A stretch of DNA of 64,000 nucleotides from NCBI GenBank assembly GCA_905207705.1, contig CAJLMA010000001.1, forward strand, positions 423,919 to 487,918. Reading direction: 5' to 3'. Shown piece after piece: positions 26,889 to 34,956 of this stretch. The DNA comes from an uncultured Prevotellaceae bacterium. GTDB lineage: Bacteria; Bacteroidota; Bacteroidia; Bacteroidales; Muribaculaceae. The translations under genes were made by a program, and so were the position numbers. The notes beneath the pieces are model-generated. The model was given only the letters and a program-made list of their open reading frames with translations. It had not been told where the DNA came from and made no database searches. How positions within the stretch are numbered: the stretch's first letter is position 1; every line of letters starts with the position of its first letter.

Positions 26889-27131
26889 AAAAGTATCAAT
26901 TTCATAACACAAGTTCATTGACCGATCGCTGCATTCCCTCATAATGCCTGTAATCTAATATACAGAGAAACCCGAAAAAGGTTAGTTAGGGGAAGGATTA
27001 ATTCCAATTGTTATGGAAACTGTCGCAGCTATACAAAAGATCAATGGCAATAATAGGCTTCAAAAGCAACTATTAAAAAGTCTTGCAATCAAGTCGTGTC
27101 TATTTGTTGCAAGTCATAAAAACAAGATAGC

Positions 27132-27155
27132 AAATTCCCCCTTTATGGGGGATTT
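27132..27155 (+). promoter_or_regulatory. GC-rich hairpin upstream of rng
   Basis: AAATTCCCCC pairs with GGGGGATTT over a 5-nt loop. A -7-like TATCTTTA follows at 27159-27166. It may lie in the rng leader or end an upstream transcript. Confidence 0.45.
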
Positions 27156-27197
27156 AGTTATCTTTACATCATTTAATTTTAAACCGCATTGCTGGTA

Positions 27198-28814
27198 ATG
27201 AGAAGCGAACTCATTGTTGACGTAAAACCTAATGACATCTCGACTGCTTTACTGGAAGACGGCAGGCTGGTATCCTTGCAAAAAGAATCAAGGGATGCTT
27301 CCTATGCTGTCGGCAACTTATATATTGCCAAAGTAAAAAAGCTCATGCCGGGATTGAACGCGGCTTTCGTTAATGTGGGATATGAAAAAGACGCTTTTCT
27401 GCATTACCTTGATTTGGGTTCGCAATTCGATACCTACAGACAATTCCTCAAAGAGGCTTTCAACGATAAAAAAAACATTCCTAACATATCGAAAATAAAG
27501 CCTCTGCCCGATATCGACAAGCATGGCACGATAACCGATGTCCTTGAAATAGGCAAAGAACTTATCGTTCAAATTGCAAAGGAACCAATATCTTCAAAAG
27601 GCCCAAGATTGACGACCGAAATTTCTTTTACCGGGCGTTTCCTTGTCTTGATTCCTTTCAGCGACAAAATATCGGTATCGCAAAAAATCAAATCAACCGA
27701 AGAGAAATTCAGGCTTAGGCAACTCATCGAAAGCATTAAGCCCAAAAACTTCGGGATAATCATTCGCACTTCGGCCGAAGGCAAGCGTGTGGCCGAGCTA
27801 AACAATGAGCTGAAAGCCTTGCTGAAATGCTGGGAAGACAGCATAGCAAAAGCTCAACGCCTCGATGCTCCTTCGCTAATCTACGAGGAAGAGAGCAGGG
27901 CCGTGAGCGTGATAAGAGACATTTTCAGCCCTTCGTTTGAAAACATATATGTCAATGATGCCGATATTTTTGACCAAATATCGCATTACGTTACCCTTAT
28001 AGCTCCCGAAAAAAAGGATATCGTTAAATTGTATGCCGAAGATATTCCAATCTTCGACCATTTCAATATAACAAAGCAAATAAAGACTTCTTTCGGGAAA
28101 ACAGTTTCTTTCAAGTCGGGTGCTTACATTATAATCGAAAGCACCGAAGCTCTTCATGTGATAGACGTCAACTCGGGCAACCGCTCTAAAAATTCCACCA
28201 ATCAAGAGAGCAATGCACTTGACGTCAATCTTCGTGCCGCCGACGAGATAGCCCGCCAGCTTAGACTGCGTGACATGGGAGGCATCATCGTAATCGACTT
28301 CATCGACATGTCGCAAGCCGACCACAGGCAAACACTCTATGAACACATGAAGGAAGTGATGGCCAACGACCGCGCACGACACAATATTTTGCCACTGAGC
28401 AAGTTCGGGCTTATGCAAATAACTCGTCAACGCGTAAGGCCGGCACTTGACATAACCACCGCCGAGGCTTGTCCCTCTTGTGGAGGCAAAGGCGAGGTGA
28501 TGCCATCACTGCTGTTTACCGACTTGTTGAAGGACAAAATTGATTATCTCATAAACTCGTTGAAGGTATCAAATTTCACAATGTACATCCATCCATTTGT
28601 TGATGCTTATCTGAAGAAAGGCATATTCTCGGAGTATCGCAAATGGCGCATCGAATACGGCCTTAAATTCAAAATATTGCCCGACCAATCGCTGGCATAT
28701 CTGCAATATAAGGTATTCGACCAAAATAAAAATGAAATAGACCTCAAGGAGGACAAGGATACAAGCACATCTACCAAGAAAGAGTCTCGCTCAAAGAACA
28801 TGAAAGATGATTAA
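27198..28814 (+). CDS. rng: Ribonuclease G
   Basis: The 538-residue endoribonuclease of the Rne/Rng family processes rRNA and mRNA. An S1 RNA-binding domain (about 35-115) has GNLYIAKVKKLMPGLNAAFV. The catalytic domain has VIDVNSGN with the metal-binding Asp and IVIDFIDM (second Asp) about 45 residues later. The Zn-link CPSCGGKGEV (about residue 426) stands where dimers join. The RNase E long C-terminal tail is absent, so it is an RNase G. The ATG at 27198 is used since the earlier TTG has no support. It ends in a Lys/Ser-rich tail. Confidence 0.95.
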   Translation: MRSELIVDVKPNDISTALLEDGRLVSLQKESRDASYAVGNLYIAKVKKLMPGLNAAFVNVGYEKDAFLHYLDLGSQFDTYRQFLKEAFNDKKNIPNISKIKPLPDIDKHGTITDVLEIGKELIVQIAKEPISSKGPRLTTEISFTGRFLVLIPFSDKISVSQKIKSTEEKFRLRQLIESIKPKNFGIIIRTSAEGKRVAELNNELKALLKCWEDSIAKAQRLDAPSLIYEEESRAVSVIRDIFSPSFENIYVNDADIFDQISHYVTLIAPEKKDIVKLYAEDIPIFDHFNITKQIKTSFGKTVSFKSGAYIIIESTEALHVIDVNSGNRSKNSTNQESNALDVNLRAADEIARQLRLRDMGGIIVIDFIDMSQADHRQTLYEHMKEVMANDRARHNILPLSKFGLMQITRQRVRPALDITTAEACPSCGGKGEVMPSLLFTDLLKDKIDYLINSLKVSNFTMYIHPFVDAYLKKGIFSEYRKWRIEYGLKFKILPDQSLAYLQYKVFDQNKNEIDLKEDKDTSTSTKKESRSKNMKDD

Positions 28815-28907
28815 TTTCATCTTTCCAATCTTTTCAACGGGTCAAACACAACATCGCATTCAACACGATAGAAGCGCACCGATAGGAGATGCAAGCCTAT
28901 AATTCAA

Positions 28908-29936
28908 TCACTGTCCATCGTCCGACAGTCCATAATTGGGACTTTTCCACAATTGCATCTTTCCATCACCATCAACATATATAAGCAATACGTCAATGTT
29001 CCCATGAGAAAGTACAAATTGCTTCGTTTTTTCCAATCCCATGACCATGAATGCCGTCGCGTAAGCATCAGCATCCATGCAACAGTCAGCAATGACAGTG
29101 GCACTCAATAAATTGGAAAACTCTGAATACCCGGTAACCGGATTAATTATATGGGCAACTTTGACTCCGTCAACAACTTTGAAATTACGATAATTTCCCG
29201 ATGTTGCAACTCCACCATGCGTAAGCGACAGCACGTCGGCCGAGGAATGAATCACAGTGTCATTTGACACCACAGGCATGTCAATCGACACTTTCCATGG
29301 CTTCCCGGCATCGTTCACTCCTTTAACTGCCACTTCTCCCCCTATTTCCACAATATAATTGCTTACGCCGTTTCTATCAAACATGCGCCCAATCTCGTCA
29401 CACCCGAAACCCTTGGCTATTGCACTAAAATCAAGTTGCACCCGTGAATCGGACTTTATTACCTTGTCTCCATCAAATGCAATCTTGTCCATGCCAATAA
29501 AACTCATAACGCTATCGACTGTTTCCTCACTTGGCAAACTCCCGTCGTCGTCACTCACACGCCACAATTTCATCAATGGGGCTACAGTGGGATCAAAAAC
29601 ACCGCCAGTCTCCTTGTTTATGTCAATCGACCTGCCAAACAATATTTTGAAATAGTCATCAAGCATGACATTCTTGTCATTGGCGTTCACCGCGCTGACA
29701 ACCGACTTTTTATTGAACATCGACGCACTGTTGTCGACCTTGTTCAAAATAGCAATTATCGAATCGGCATAATTGACATTGCTGCAATAAGTGATGTTAT
29801 ATACAGTGTTCCACACTACCCCCGAAACCCTCTTATATGTCTTCCTTTCAGGAAGAAAGAAAAGGCTCGCGCCCATTACGACAGCCAGTGTCGCCACAAA
29901 AAACCATCTCAAGCTATTTTTTGAATTTTGCCGCAT
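28908..29936 (-). CDS. apbE: FAD:protein FMN transferase
   Basis: The 342-residue ApbE uses FAD to attach FMN to Thr residues of proteins such as NqrB and NqrC. It has a single N-terminal membrane anchor (about 10-28) and no lipobox. Motifs seen: LDFSAIAKGFGCDEIGRMFD, GGEVAVKGV, HGGVATSGNYRNF, AHIINPVTGY and DADAYATAFMVMG (the metal-binding Asp and Thr region). All key residues are present. It is encoded about 19 kb from nqr, in single copy in this window. The start at 29936 is favoured by the signal-anchor position and the -7 box at 29955-29962. Confidence 0.94.
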   Translation of the reverse strand: MRQNSKNSLRWFFVATLAVVMGASLFFLPERKTYKRVSGVVWNTVYNITYCSNVNYADSIIAILNKVDNSASMFNKKSVVSAVNANDKNVMLDDYFKILFGRSIDINKETGGVFDPTVAPLMKLWRVSDDDGSLPSEETVDSVMSFIGMDKIAFDGDKVIKSDSRVQLDFSAIAKGFGCDEIGRMFDRNGVSNYIVEIGGEVAVKGVNDAGKPWKVSIDMPVVSNDTVIHSSADVLSLTHGGVATSGNYRNFKVVDGVKVAHIINPVTGYSEFSNLLSATVIADCCMDADAYATAFMVMGLEKTKQFVLSHGNIDVLLIYVDGDGKMQLWKSPNYGLSDDGQ

Positions 29937-29954
29937 ATCATGATAAATATGACG

Positions 29955-29962
29955 CAAATTTA
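29955..29962 (-). promoter_or_regulatory. -7 box of the apbE promoter
   Basis: TAAATTTG on the minus strand, 18 nt before the ATG. Confidence 0.55.
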
Positions 29963-29983
29963 ACAAAATAACAAACAAGAAAC

Positions 29984-30013
29984 TTGGTAATCAAAAATAA
30001 TTCTTTAAATTTG
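29984..30013 (+). promoter_or_regulatory. Promoter of the DJ-1 family gene
   Basis: TTG at 29984-29986, 19 nt, TAAATTTG at 30006-30013; ATG follows 39 nt later. It is back-to-back with the apbE promoter. Confidence 0.75.
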
Positions 30014-30052
30014 TAATGGTATATATTTTATTAATTATAATTCTTCTCCATT

Positions 30053-30631
30053 ATGAACACATCTTATTTATTTTTAGCAGAAGGTTTTGAAGAAGTAGAA
30101 GCGATTGCTCCAATCGACATTATGCGACGAGCCGGACTAAAATTAAACACTGTTTCAATCTCATCTAATCTTGACGTGACAGGCGCTCATGGAATCACTA
30201 TTAAAGCCGACAACTTGTTTAATGAAACAAATTTTGCTGACGCCGAATGGCTGATTCTGCCGGGAGGACTTCCCGGAGCCAACAATTTAGCAGAATTCAA
30301 ACCTCTTAACGATTTACTTGTTTCTCACCACAGCCATGGTGGCAATATTGCAGCCATCTGCGCTTCACCAGCAGTTGTACTTGCACCACTCGGCATTCTC
30401 GACGGACGTGAAGCAACATGCTACCCGGGATTTGAAGAGACAATGAAGTCGGCAAAGAAAGGTTACATGCCGGTTTGCCAAGACGGAAACATCATAACTG
30501 CAAACGGGCCCGCTACTGCAACGGCATTTGCTCTTGCCATCGTGGCAAAAGCAGCCGGAGAAGAATGTGCTCGCGAAGTTGCCGAAGGGATGTTGCTATA
30601 CAACCGCAAGCACCAGAATTTCTACTTCTGA
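30053..30631 (+). CDS. DJ-1/PfpI family protein
   Basis: A 192-residue protein of the DJ-1/YajL type. The fold markers are LFLAEGFEEVEAIAPIDIMR with the conserved Glu near residue 16, LPGGLPGANNL, and the nucleophile elbow AAICASPAVV with Cys 103, followed by GREATCYPGFE. The family includes stress chaperones and deglycases acting on damaged proteins or nucleotides; the exact activity of this one is uncertain. It is monocistronic, with its own promoter and terminator. Confidence 0.92.
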   Translation: MNTSYLFLAEGFEEVEAIAPIDIMRRAGLKLNTVSISSNLDVTGAHGITIKADNLFNETNFADAEWLILPGGLPGANNLAEFKPLNDLLVSHHSHGGNIAAICASPAVVLAPLGILDGREATCYPGFEETMKSAKKGYMPVCQDGNIITANGPATATAFALAIVAKAAGEECAREVAEGMLLYNRKHQNFYF

Positions 30632-30696
30632 CGCATTGGCGAAAAGCTCAAATAGAGCAATTACGATTTGATTCATAATTCAAATTACATCCAATA

Positions 30697-30734
30697 AAAA
30701 TGGAGAGAGCCTTTTTTGAGGCTCTCTCCATTTT
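30697..30734. terminator. Bidirectional terminator between the DJ-1 gene and ilvC
   Basis: AAAATGGAGAGAGCC pairs with GGCTCTCTCCATTTT. A- and T-rich flanks on both sides serve transcription from either direction; it lies 18 nt past the ilvC stop. Confidence 0.9.
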
Positions 30735-30751
30735 CATATTGACGACTGACA

Positions 30752-31798
30752 TCAATTATTTTCAGGACGCAACTTGCGCACTGTCTCACCGGTGCGCCAC
30801 ATTTCGCTTTCGCGCAAAGCTTTAAGTTCCGCGTTCAATTTCTCACGATAATCAGGCTGGCTGTTGGTATCGATTGATATTTGAGCTTCATTACCCGATT
30901 TCACACTTTCATAAAGTTTTTGCATAACAGGCTTTATCGCGTCGTGGAACGGACCCATCCAGTCGAGTGCGCCACGTTGAGCAGTAGTCGAGCAATTAGC
31001 ATACATCCAGTCCATACCCTTGGCTGCAAACAATGGCATAAGCGATTGAGTAAGTTCTTCCACTGTCTCATTGAAAGCTTCCGATGGAGTATGACCATTT
31101 TCACGCAACACTTCATATTGAGCCAATAGCAAGCCTTGGATTGCTCCCATCAAAGAGCCCCTCTCACCCGTAAGGTCGCTATACACTTCACGTTTGAACG
31201 TAGTCTCGAACAAATAACCCGAACCTACGCCTATGCCAAGAGCAAGGCAGCGATCCAAAGCACGGCCGGTAGCATCTTGATACACGGCATAACTTGAATT
31301 GATGCCGCGGCCTTGCAAGAACATAGTGCGCAACGAAGTACCTGATCCTTTAGGAGCCACCATTATCACATCAATGTCGCTTGGAGGTACGATTCCGGTC
31401 CTTTCGCTATATGTTATGCCGAAACCATGAGAGAAATACAAAGCCTTGCCGGCAGTAAGATGCTTCTTAACTGTCGGCCACAAGGCAATCTGTGCCGCAT
31501 CCGACAGCAAATATTCGATTATCGTTGCACGCTTTGCTGCTTCTTCTATCTCAAACAAAGTCTCTCCCGGAACCCAGCCGTCGGCAACAGCCTTGTCCCA
31601 AGTCTTGCTATCTTTGCGCTGACCTACAATGACATTGAAACCATTGTCACGCAAATTAAGGCTTTGACCGGGTCCTTGCACGCCATAACCGATTACGGCT
31701 ATCGTTTCGTCTTTCAAAACTTCCCTTGCTTTTTCCAGTGTAAATTCATCGCGGGTTACGACCTTTTCGTCAACCCCGCCAAAATTCAATATTGCCAT
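30752..31798 (-). CDS. ilvC: Ketol-acid reductoisomerase, class I
   Basis: The 348-residue enzyme converts acetolactate or acetohydroxybutyrate to dihydroxy acids with NADPH and Mg2+. The Rossmann motif is IGYGVQGPGQSLNLRDNG; the more common form is GYGSQGHA, but the GPGQ version is usual in Bacteroidetes. Mg2+ ligands lie in TGERGSLMGAIQGLLLAQYE and the EAFNETVEEL segment, as in the family. The small size fits class I. It is the last gene of the ilv operon, 36 nt after the thioesterase gene. Confidence 0.95.
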   Translation of the reverse strand: MAILNFGGVDEKVVTRDEFTLEKAREVLKDETIAVIGYGVQGPGQSLNLRDNGFNVIVGQRKDSKTWDKAVADGWVPGETLFEIEEAAKRATIIEYLLSDAAQIALWPTVKKHLTAGKALYFSHGFGITYSERTGIVPPSDIDVIMVAPKGSGTSLRTMFLQGRGINSSYAVYQDATGRALDRCLALGIGVGSGYLFETTFKREVYSDLTGERGSLMGAIQGLLLAQYEVLRENGHTPSEAFNETVEELTQSLMPLFAAKGMDWMYANCSTTAQRGALDWMGPFHDAIKPVMQKLYESVKSGNEAQISIDTNSQPDYREKLNAELKALRESEMWRTGETVRKLRPENN

Positions 31799-31834
31799 AA
31801 TTTTAAATTTTGTATTGATATGTTATAAATGACA

Positions 31835-32623
31835 TTAATAATCTTCATTATGAAACTTTAATTCCTTGAACAAAAATCTTGCCTTGCAATATGTCACGCC
31901 TCTGCTTTCAATCTCAGCATTGCAATCCAGCTTGTCGGTATCGTCGATTCTCACATTGACTTCCATTCCATACAGGCATTCTTTCACAAATGAAATTTCA
32001 AACCGGCTCACCATATAATTGTCATAATGCTCAAGCGGCCAGCAATTCATGAAAGCCTCTATGTATCTTACTGTATTGACATGGCGGTTAAAATCCACGT
32101 CGCAATACTTGAAAACATAGGTCGACATGTGATTTGTCGTAGCCAGCCTTATGCGCGTAGGCTTCATGATGGGGCATTGAGGCACATCGCCGGCCGATGG
32201 TACCAACATGCGGTCGCCAAGCGATGTTATGTCGCACATCATGCGTGTGCCGAAATCTATCACTACCCACAACGAGCGCACATGTCCGAGTTCGCATCCC
32301 GCTCCGTCGTAAATGACAAAATTGCGTGAGCACAAGAATCTATCGATACCTTCTATCCATGTAACAATTCGATACTGTTCATTCACATGCGGATAACGCT
32401 TCATCTCCAACGCCAGCTTTGACAAGACCCACCCTTTGCCCATTGGCGTGAGATTGGCATATCCCACATCGAGCATGTTGGCATGTTCGGTAGCTACGCG
32501 TATTATGCGATTCACCAGCATGGTCAACGACATCGCTTTCTCGGCATTGCATTCCCCGGCAGCAAGAAAAAACTCACGCGTATATATTGCTGTCACATGT
32601 TGCCGGCACTTTGATTCGTCCAT
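31835..32623 (-). CDS. Acyl-ACP thioesterase
   Basis: The 262-residue double-hotdog protein belongs to the acyl-ACP thioesterase family (PF01643 type), which hydrolyses acyl-ACP to free fatty acid. Seen motifs are RVATEHANMLDVGY in the first hotdog helix, KRYPHVNEQYRIVTWIEG, and in the second half DFNRHVNTVRYIEAFMN with the catalytic-type Asn/His. It sits inside the ilv operon: its ATG overlaps the end of ilvN by 31 nt, so the two are translationally coupled. The same order occurs in other Bacteroidetes by my memory. A role in branched-chain fatty-acid release is inference. Confidence 0.88.
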   Translation of the reverse strand: MDESKCRQHVTAIYTREFFLAAGECNAEKAMSLTMLVNRIIRVATEHANMLDVGYANLTPMGKGWVLSKLALEMKRYPHVNEQYRIVTWIEGIDRFLCSRNFVIYDGAGCELGHVRSLWVVIDFGTRMMCDITSLGDRMLVPSAGDVPQCPIMKPTRIRLATTNHMSTYVFKYCDVDFNRHVNTVRYIEAFMNCWPLEHYDNYMVSRFEISFVKECLYGMEVNVRIDDTDKLDCNAEIESRGVTYCKARFLFKELKFHNEDY

Positions 32624-33177
32624 TGTCTATCGGTCTCCTCTTTTTGCTTTGCACGTTCCTCGATATACATCGTCACATATTCTTCGGGCGATTTTGTGAC
32701 AGCGACACGCCCGCTGCGCACAAATTGCCTTATGTCATACTGCTTCAGTTCCTCAAACAGGGCTTCAGTTTCATCGTCATGCCCGGTTTTTTCTATCACA
32801 GTGTATTCGCGCGTGACTTCCAGAATCCTTGCATTATGCTTTCTTATTATGGCTTCCACATTCCTTTCATCAAGCAACTGGATGGTAGGCACTTTATACA
32901 AAGCCACTTCTTGATAAACAATCTCATCATCGGTATAGTAAAACGATTTCAACACGTCGATGCGCTTTTCAATCTGTTTTACGAGCTTGTCGATTGTATC
33001 ACGGTCGGAATATGTGGTTATGGTAAACTTATGCACACCCTTTATGGACGAAGGTGAAACAGAGAGCGACTCAATGTTCAACTTGCGCCTGGTGAAAATA
33101 ATTGATATCTGGTTTAACAAACCAACCCTGTTTTCTGAAAACACGGTTACAGTATATAACATTCCTTTATTCTCCAT
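32593..33177 (-). CDS. ilvN: Acetolactate synthase, small regulatory subunit
   Basis: The 194-residue protein carries an N-terminal ACT domain (about 5-80): LYTVTVFSENRVGLLNQISI, and LNIESLSVSPS, the valine-binding type. The C-terminal part has the small-subunit extension (FVRSGRVAVTKSPEE). In related enzymes it binds valine and inhibits the large subunit. It lies 7 nt after ilvB. The end overlaps the thioesterase gene by 31 nt. Length is normal (about 160-195). Confidence 0.93.
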   Translation of the reverse strand: MENKGMLYTVTVFSENRVGLLNQISIIFTRRKLNIESLSVSPSSIKGVHKFTITTYSDRDTIDKLVKQIEKRIDVLKSFYYTDDEIVYQEVALYKVPTIQLLDERNVEAIIRKHNARILEVTREYTVIEKTGHDDETEALFEELKQYDIRQFVRSGRVAVTKSPEEYVTMYIEERAKQKEETDRQWTNQSAGNM

Positions 33178-33184
33178 AACTCAT

Positions 33185-34897
33185 TCAATTTTGGTATCTT
33201 TCACCCTTGTTCAATATTATGTTGTCCAAAGGGGCTCCCACAGGAATCATAGGATAAACCAGTTCTTCGGGATTGATATTTATATTCAACACATAAGCTC
33301 CATCATGCGCAAGCATTCGGGCAATGGCTCCGTCAAGCTCGTCCTTGGTCTCTACATCTTCGGCCGGAATGCCATACGCATTGGCAAGCATGACAAAATT
33401 AGGATTTACAAGTGCCGTCGATGAGAAGCGTTTGTTATAGAACAAGTCTTGCCATTGCCTTACCATGCCAAGGAAGTTATTGTTAAGAATGACAATCTTG
33501 ACATTGACGTTGTATTCCAATATTACGCCAAGCTCTTCCACGGTCATCTGGATGCCGCCGTCTCCTGTAAAGAAACAAATGGTACGCTCGGGAGCGCCAA
33601 ACTTCGCTCCGATTGCCGCAGGAAGCCCGAATCCCATTGTGCCAAGTCCTCCCGACGTGATGATGCTGCGTGGATGTGAATAAAGGAAATATCGTGCCGA
33701 CTGCATCTGATTCTGTCCTACATCGGTAACAAGCACAGCACCTTCACCGGCAGCTTCGGCCACTTTCCTTGCAACAATACCCATCGTCAACCCATCAGCC
33801 GGTTCCAATTCTTGCTTGAATACCTTTTCTACCTCCAATTTTTCATCGGCTTCGAAACTTTTCACCCAATCTTCATGAACAACTTGCCCGACTTTTGACA
33901 AAAGTTGCTCCAATACAGGTTTTGCATCGCCATGAATTGTACAATCGGGCTTTATTATTTTCCCGAATTCGGAAGAATCTACATCGACATGTATAATCTT
34001 TGCATTCTTGGCAAAACAAGAGACATCGCCTGTGACCCTATTGTCAAATCTCATTCCCACGGCCAACAACAAGTCACACTTGCCCACGGCAATATTGGCA
34101 GCCACATTTCCATGCATCCCTATCATGCCCTTGAAAAGAGGATGCGCCGACGCAATTGTAGACAATCCGAGAAGGGTCGTTATTACAGGTATGCCTGCTT
34201 TCTCGGCAAGCGCCACAAGTTCTTTCTCAGCATTGGAAATCTCCACACCATGCCCTGCAACTATCAACGGACGCTCCGCCTTGTCAATCATATCTGCAGC
34301 CATGGCAATTTTAGTTTCATCTACTTTCGGATACGGATCATATGACCTTACAAAGTGGCATTTCCGATATCCTGTCCATTCGATTTTCTCAACTTGCGCA
34401 TTTTGGGCAAAATCAAGCACAACAGGTCCCGGTCGGCCGGTCGAGGCTATATAGAATGCACGAGGCACAGCCCATTTCAAATCTTCGGCACTGCGTATTT
34501 GGTAACTCCATTTCGTGATAGGCTGAGTTATGCCTATCACATCTATTTCTTGAAATGCGTCCGAGCCAAGCAAGCTACTTCCCACTTGACCGGTAATGAC
34601 AACAAGTGGCGTACTGTCCATCATGGCATCACCAAGCCCCGTAATCACATTGGTCGCAGCAGGCCCGGATGTAACCACAACTACACCCGTACGCCCTGAT
34701 ATGCGGGCATAACCTTGAGCGGCATGGATGGCACCTTGCTCATGTCTGACAAGGATGTTACGCAATTGGGTTTTGTAGTCATATAAACAGTCAAATACCG
34801 GGATAATTGCTCCACCCGGATAACCGAATATGGTGTCCACACCCTCTCCTATCAACGACCTTATCAATGCCTCCGACCCTGATATATAATTATCCAT
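33185..34897 (-). CDS. ilvB: Acetolactate synthase, large catalytic subunit
   Basis: The 570-residue ThDP enzyme condenses two pyruvates, or pyruvate with 2-oxobutyrate. Signatures: FGYPGGAIIPVFD (about 24), the catalytic Glu in VRHEQGAIHAAQGYAR (about 53), the FAD-domain GMHGNVAAN, and the ThDP motif GDGGIQMTVEELGVILEYN (about 443). Every catalytic residue expected of AHAS is visible. It is co-transcribed between ilvD (59-nt gap) and ilvN (7-nt gap). Confidence 0.96.
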   Translation of the reverse strand: MDNYISGSEALIRSLIGEGVDTIFGYPGGAIIPVFDCLYDYKTQLRNILVRHEQGAIHAAQGYARISGRTGVVVVTSGPAATNVITGLGDAMMDSTPLVVITGQVGSSLLGSDAFQEIDVIGITQPITKWSYQIRSAEDLKWAVPRAFYIASTGRPGPVVLDFAQNAQVEKIEWTGYRKCHFVRSYDPYPKVDETKIAMAADMIDKAERPLIVAGHGVEISNAEKELVALAEKAGIPVITTLLGLSTIASAHPLFKGMIGMHGNVAANIAVGKCDLLLAVGMRFDNRVTGDVSCFAKNAKIIHVDVDSSEFGKIIKPDCTIHGDAKPVLEQLLSKVGQVVHEDWVKSFEADEKLEVEKVFKQELEPADGLTMGIVARKVAEAAGEGAVLVTDVGQNQMQSARYFLYSHPRSIITSGGLGTMGFGLPAAIGAKFGAPERTICFFTGDGGIQMTVEELGVILEYNVNVKIVILNNNFLGMVRQWQDLFYNKRFSSTALVNPNFVMLANAYGIPAEDVETKDELDGAIARMLAHDGAYVLNININPEELVYPMIPVGAPLDNIILNKGERYQN

Positions 34898-34956
34898 CTT
34901 TATTATTATTTTTCTTTATTATTTCACACTGCACAGTCATTATGTATCCCGACTGC

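Larger units (their letters stand above)
26703..27197. other. Gap before rng with several RNA hairpins
   Basis: This 495-nt region holds the long hairpin at 26740-26798, a second structured element at 26826-26888 and a G/C-rich hairpin at 27132-27155. An open frame at 27013-27198 (61 codons) has no protein-like features and is not called. A non-coding RNA or a long rng leader are both possible. Confidence 0.6.

Noticed and set aside
27013..27198. 61-codon open frame in the rng upstream region
   Set aside because: It runs through a hairpin and a promoter-like box, has no domain or signal pattern and is most likely chance.
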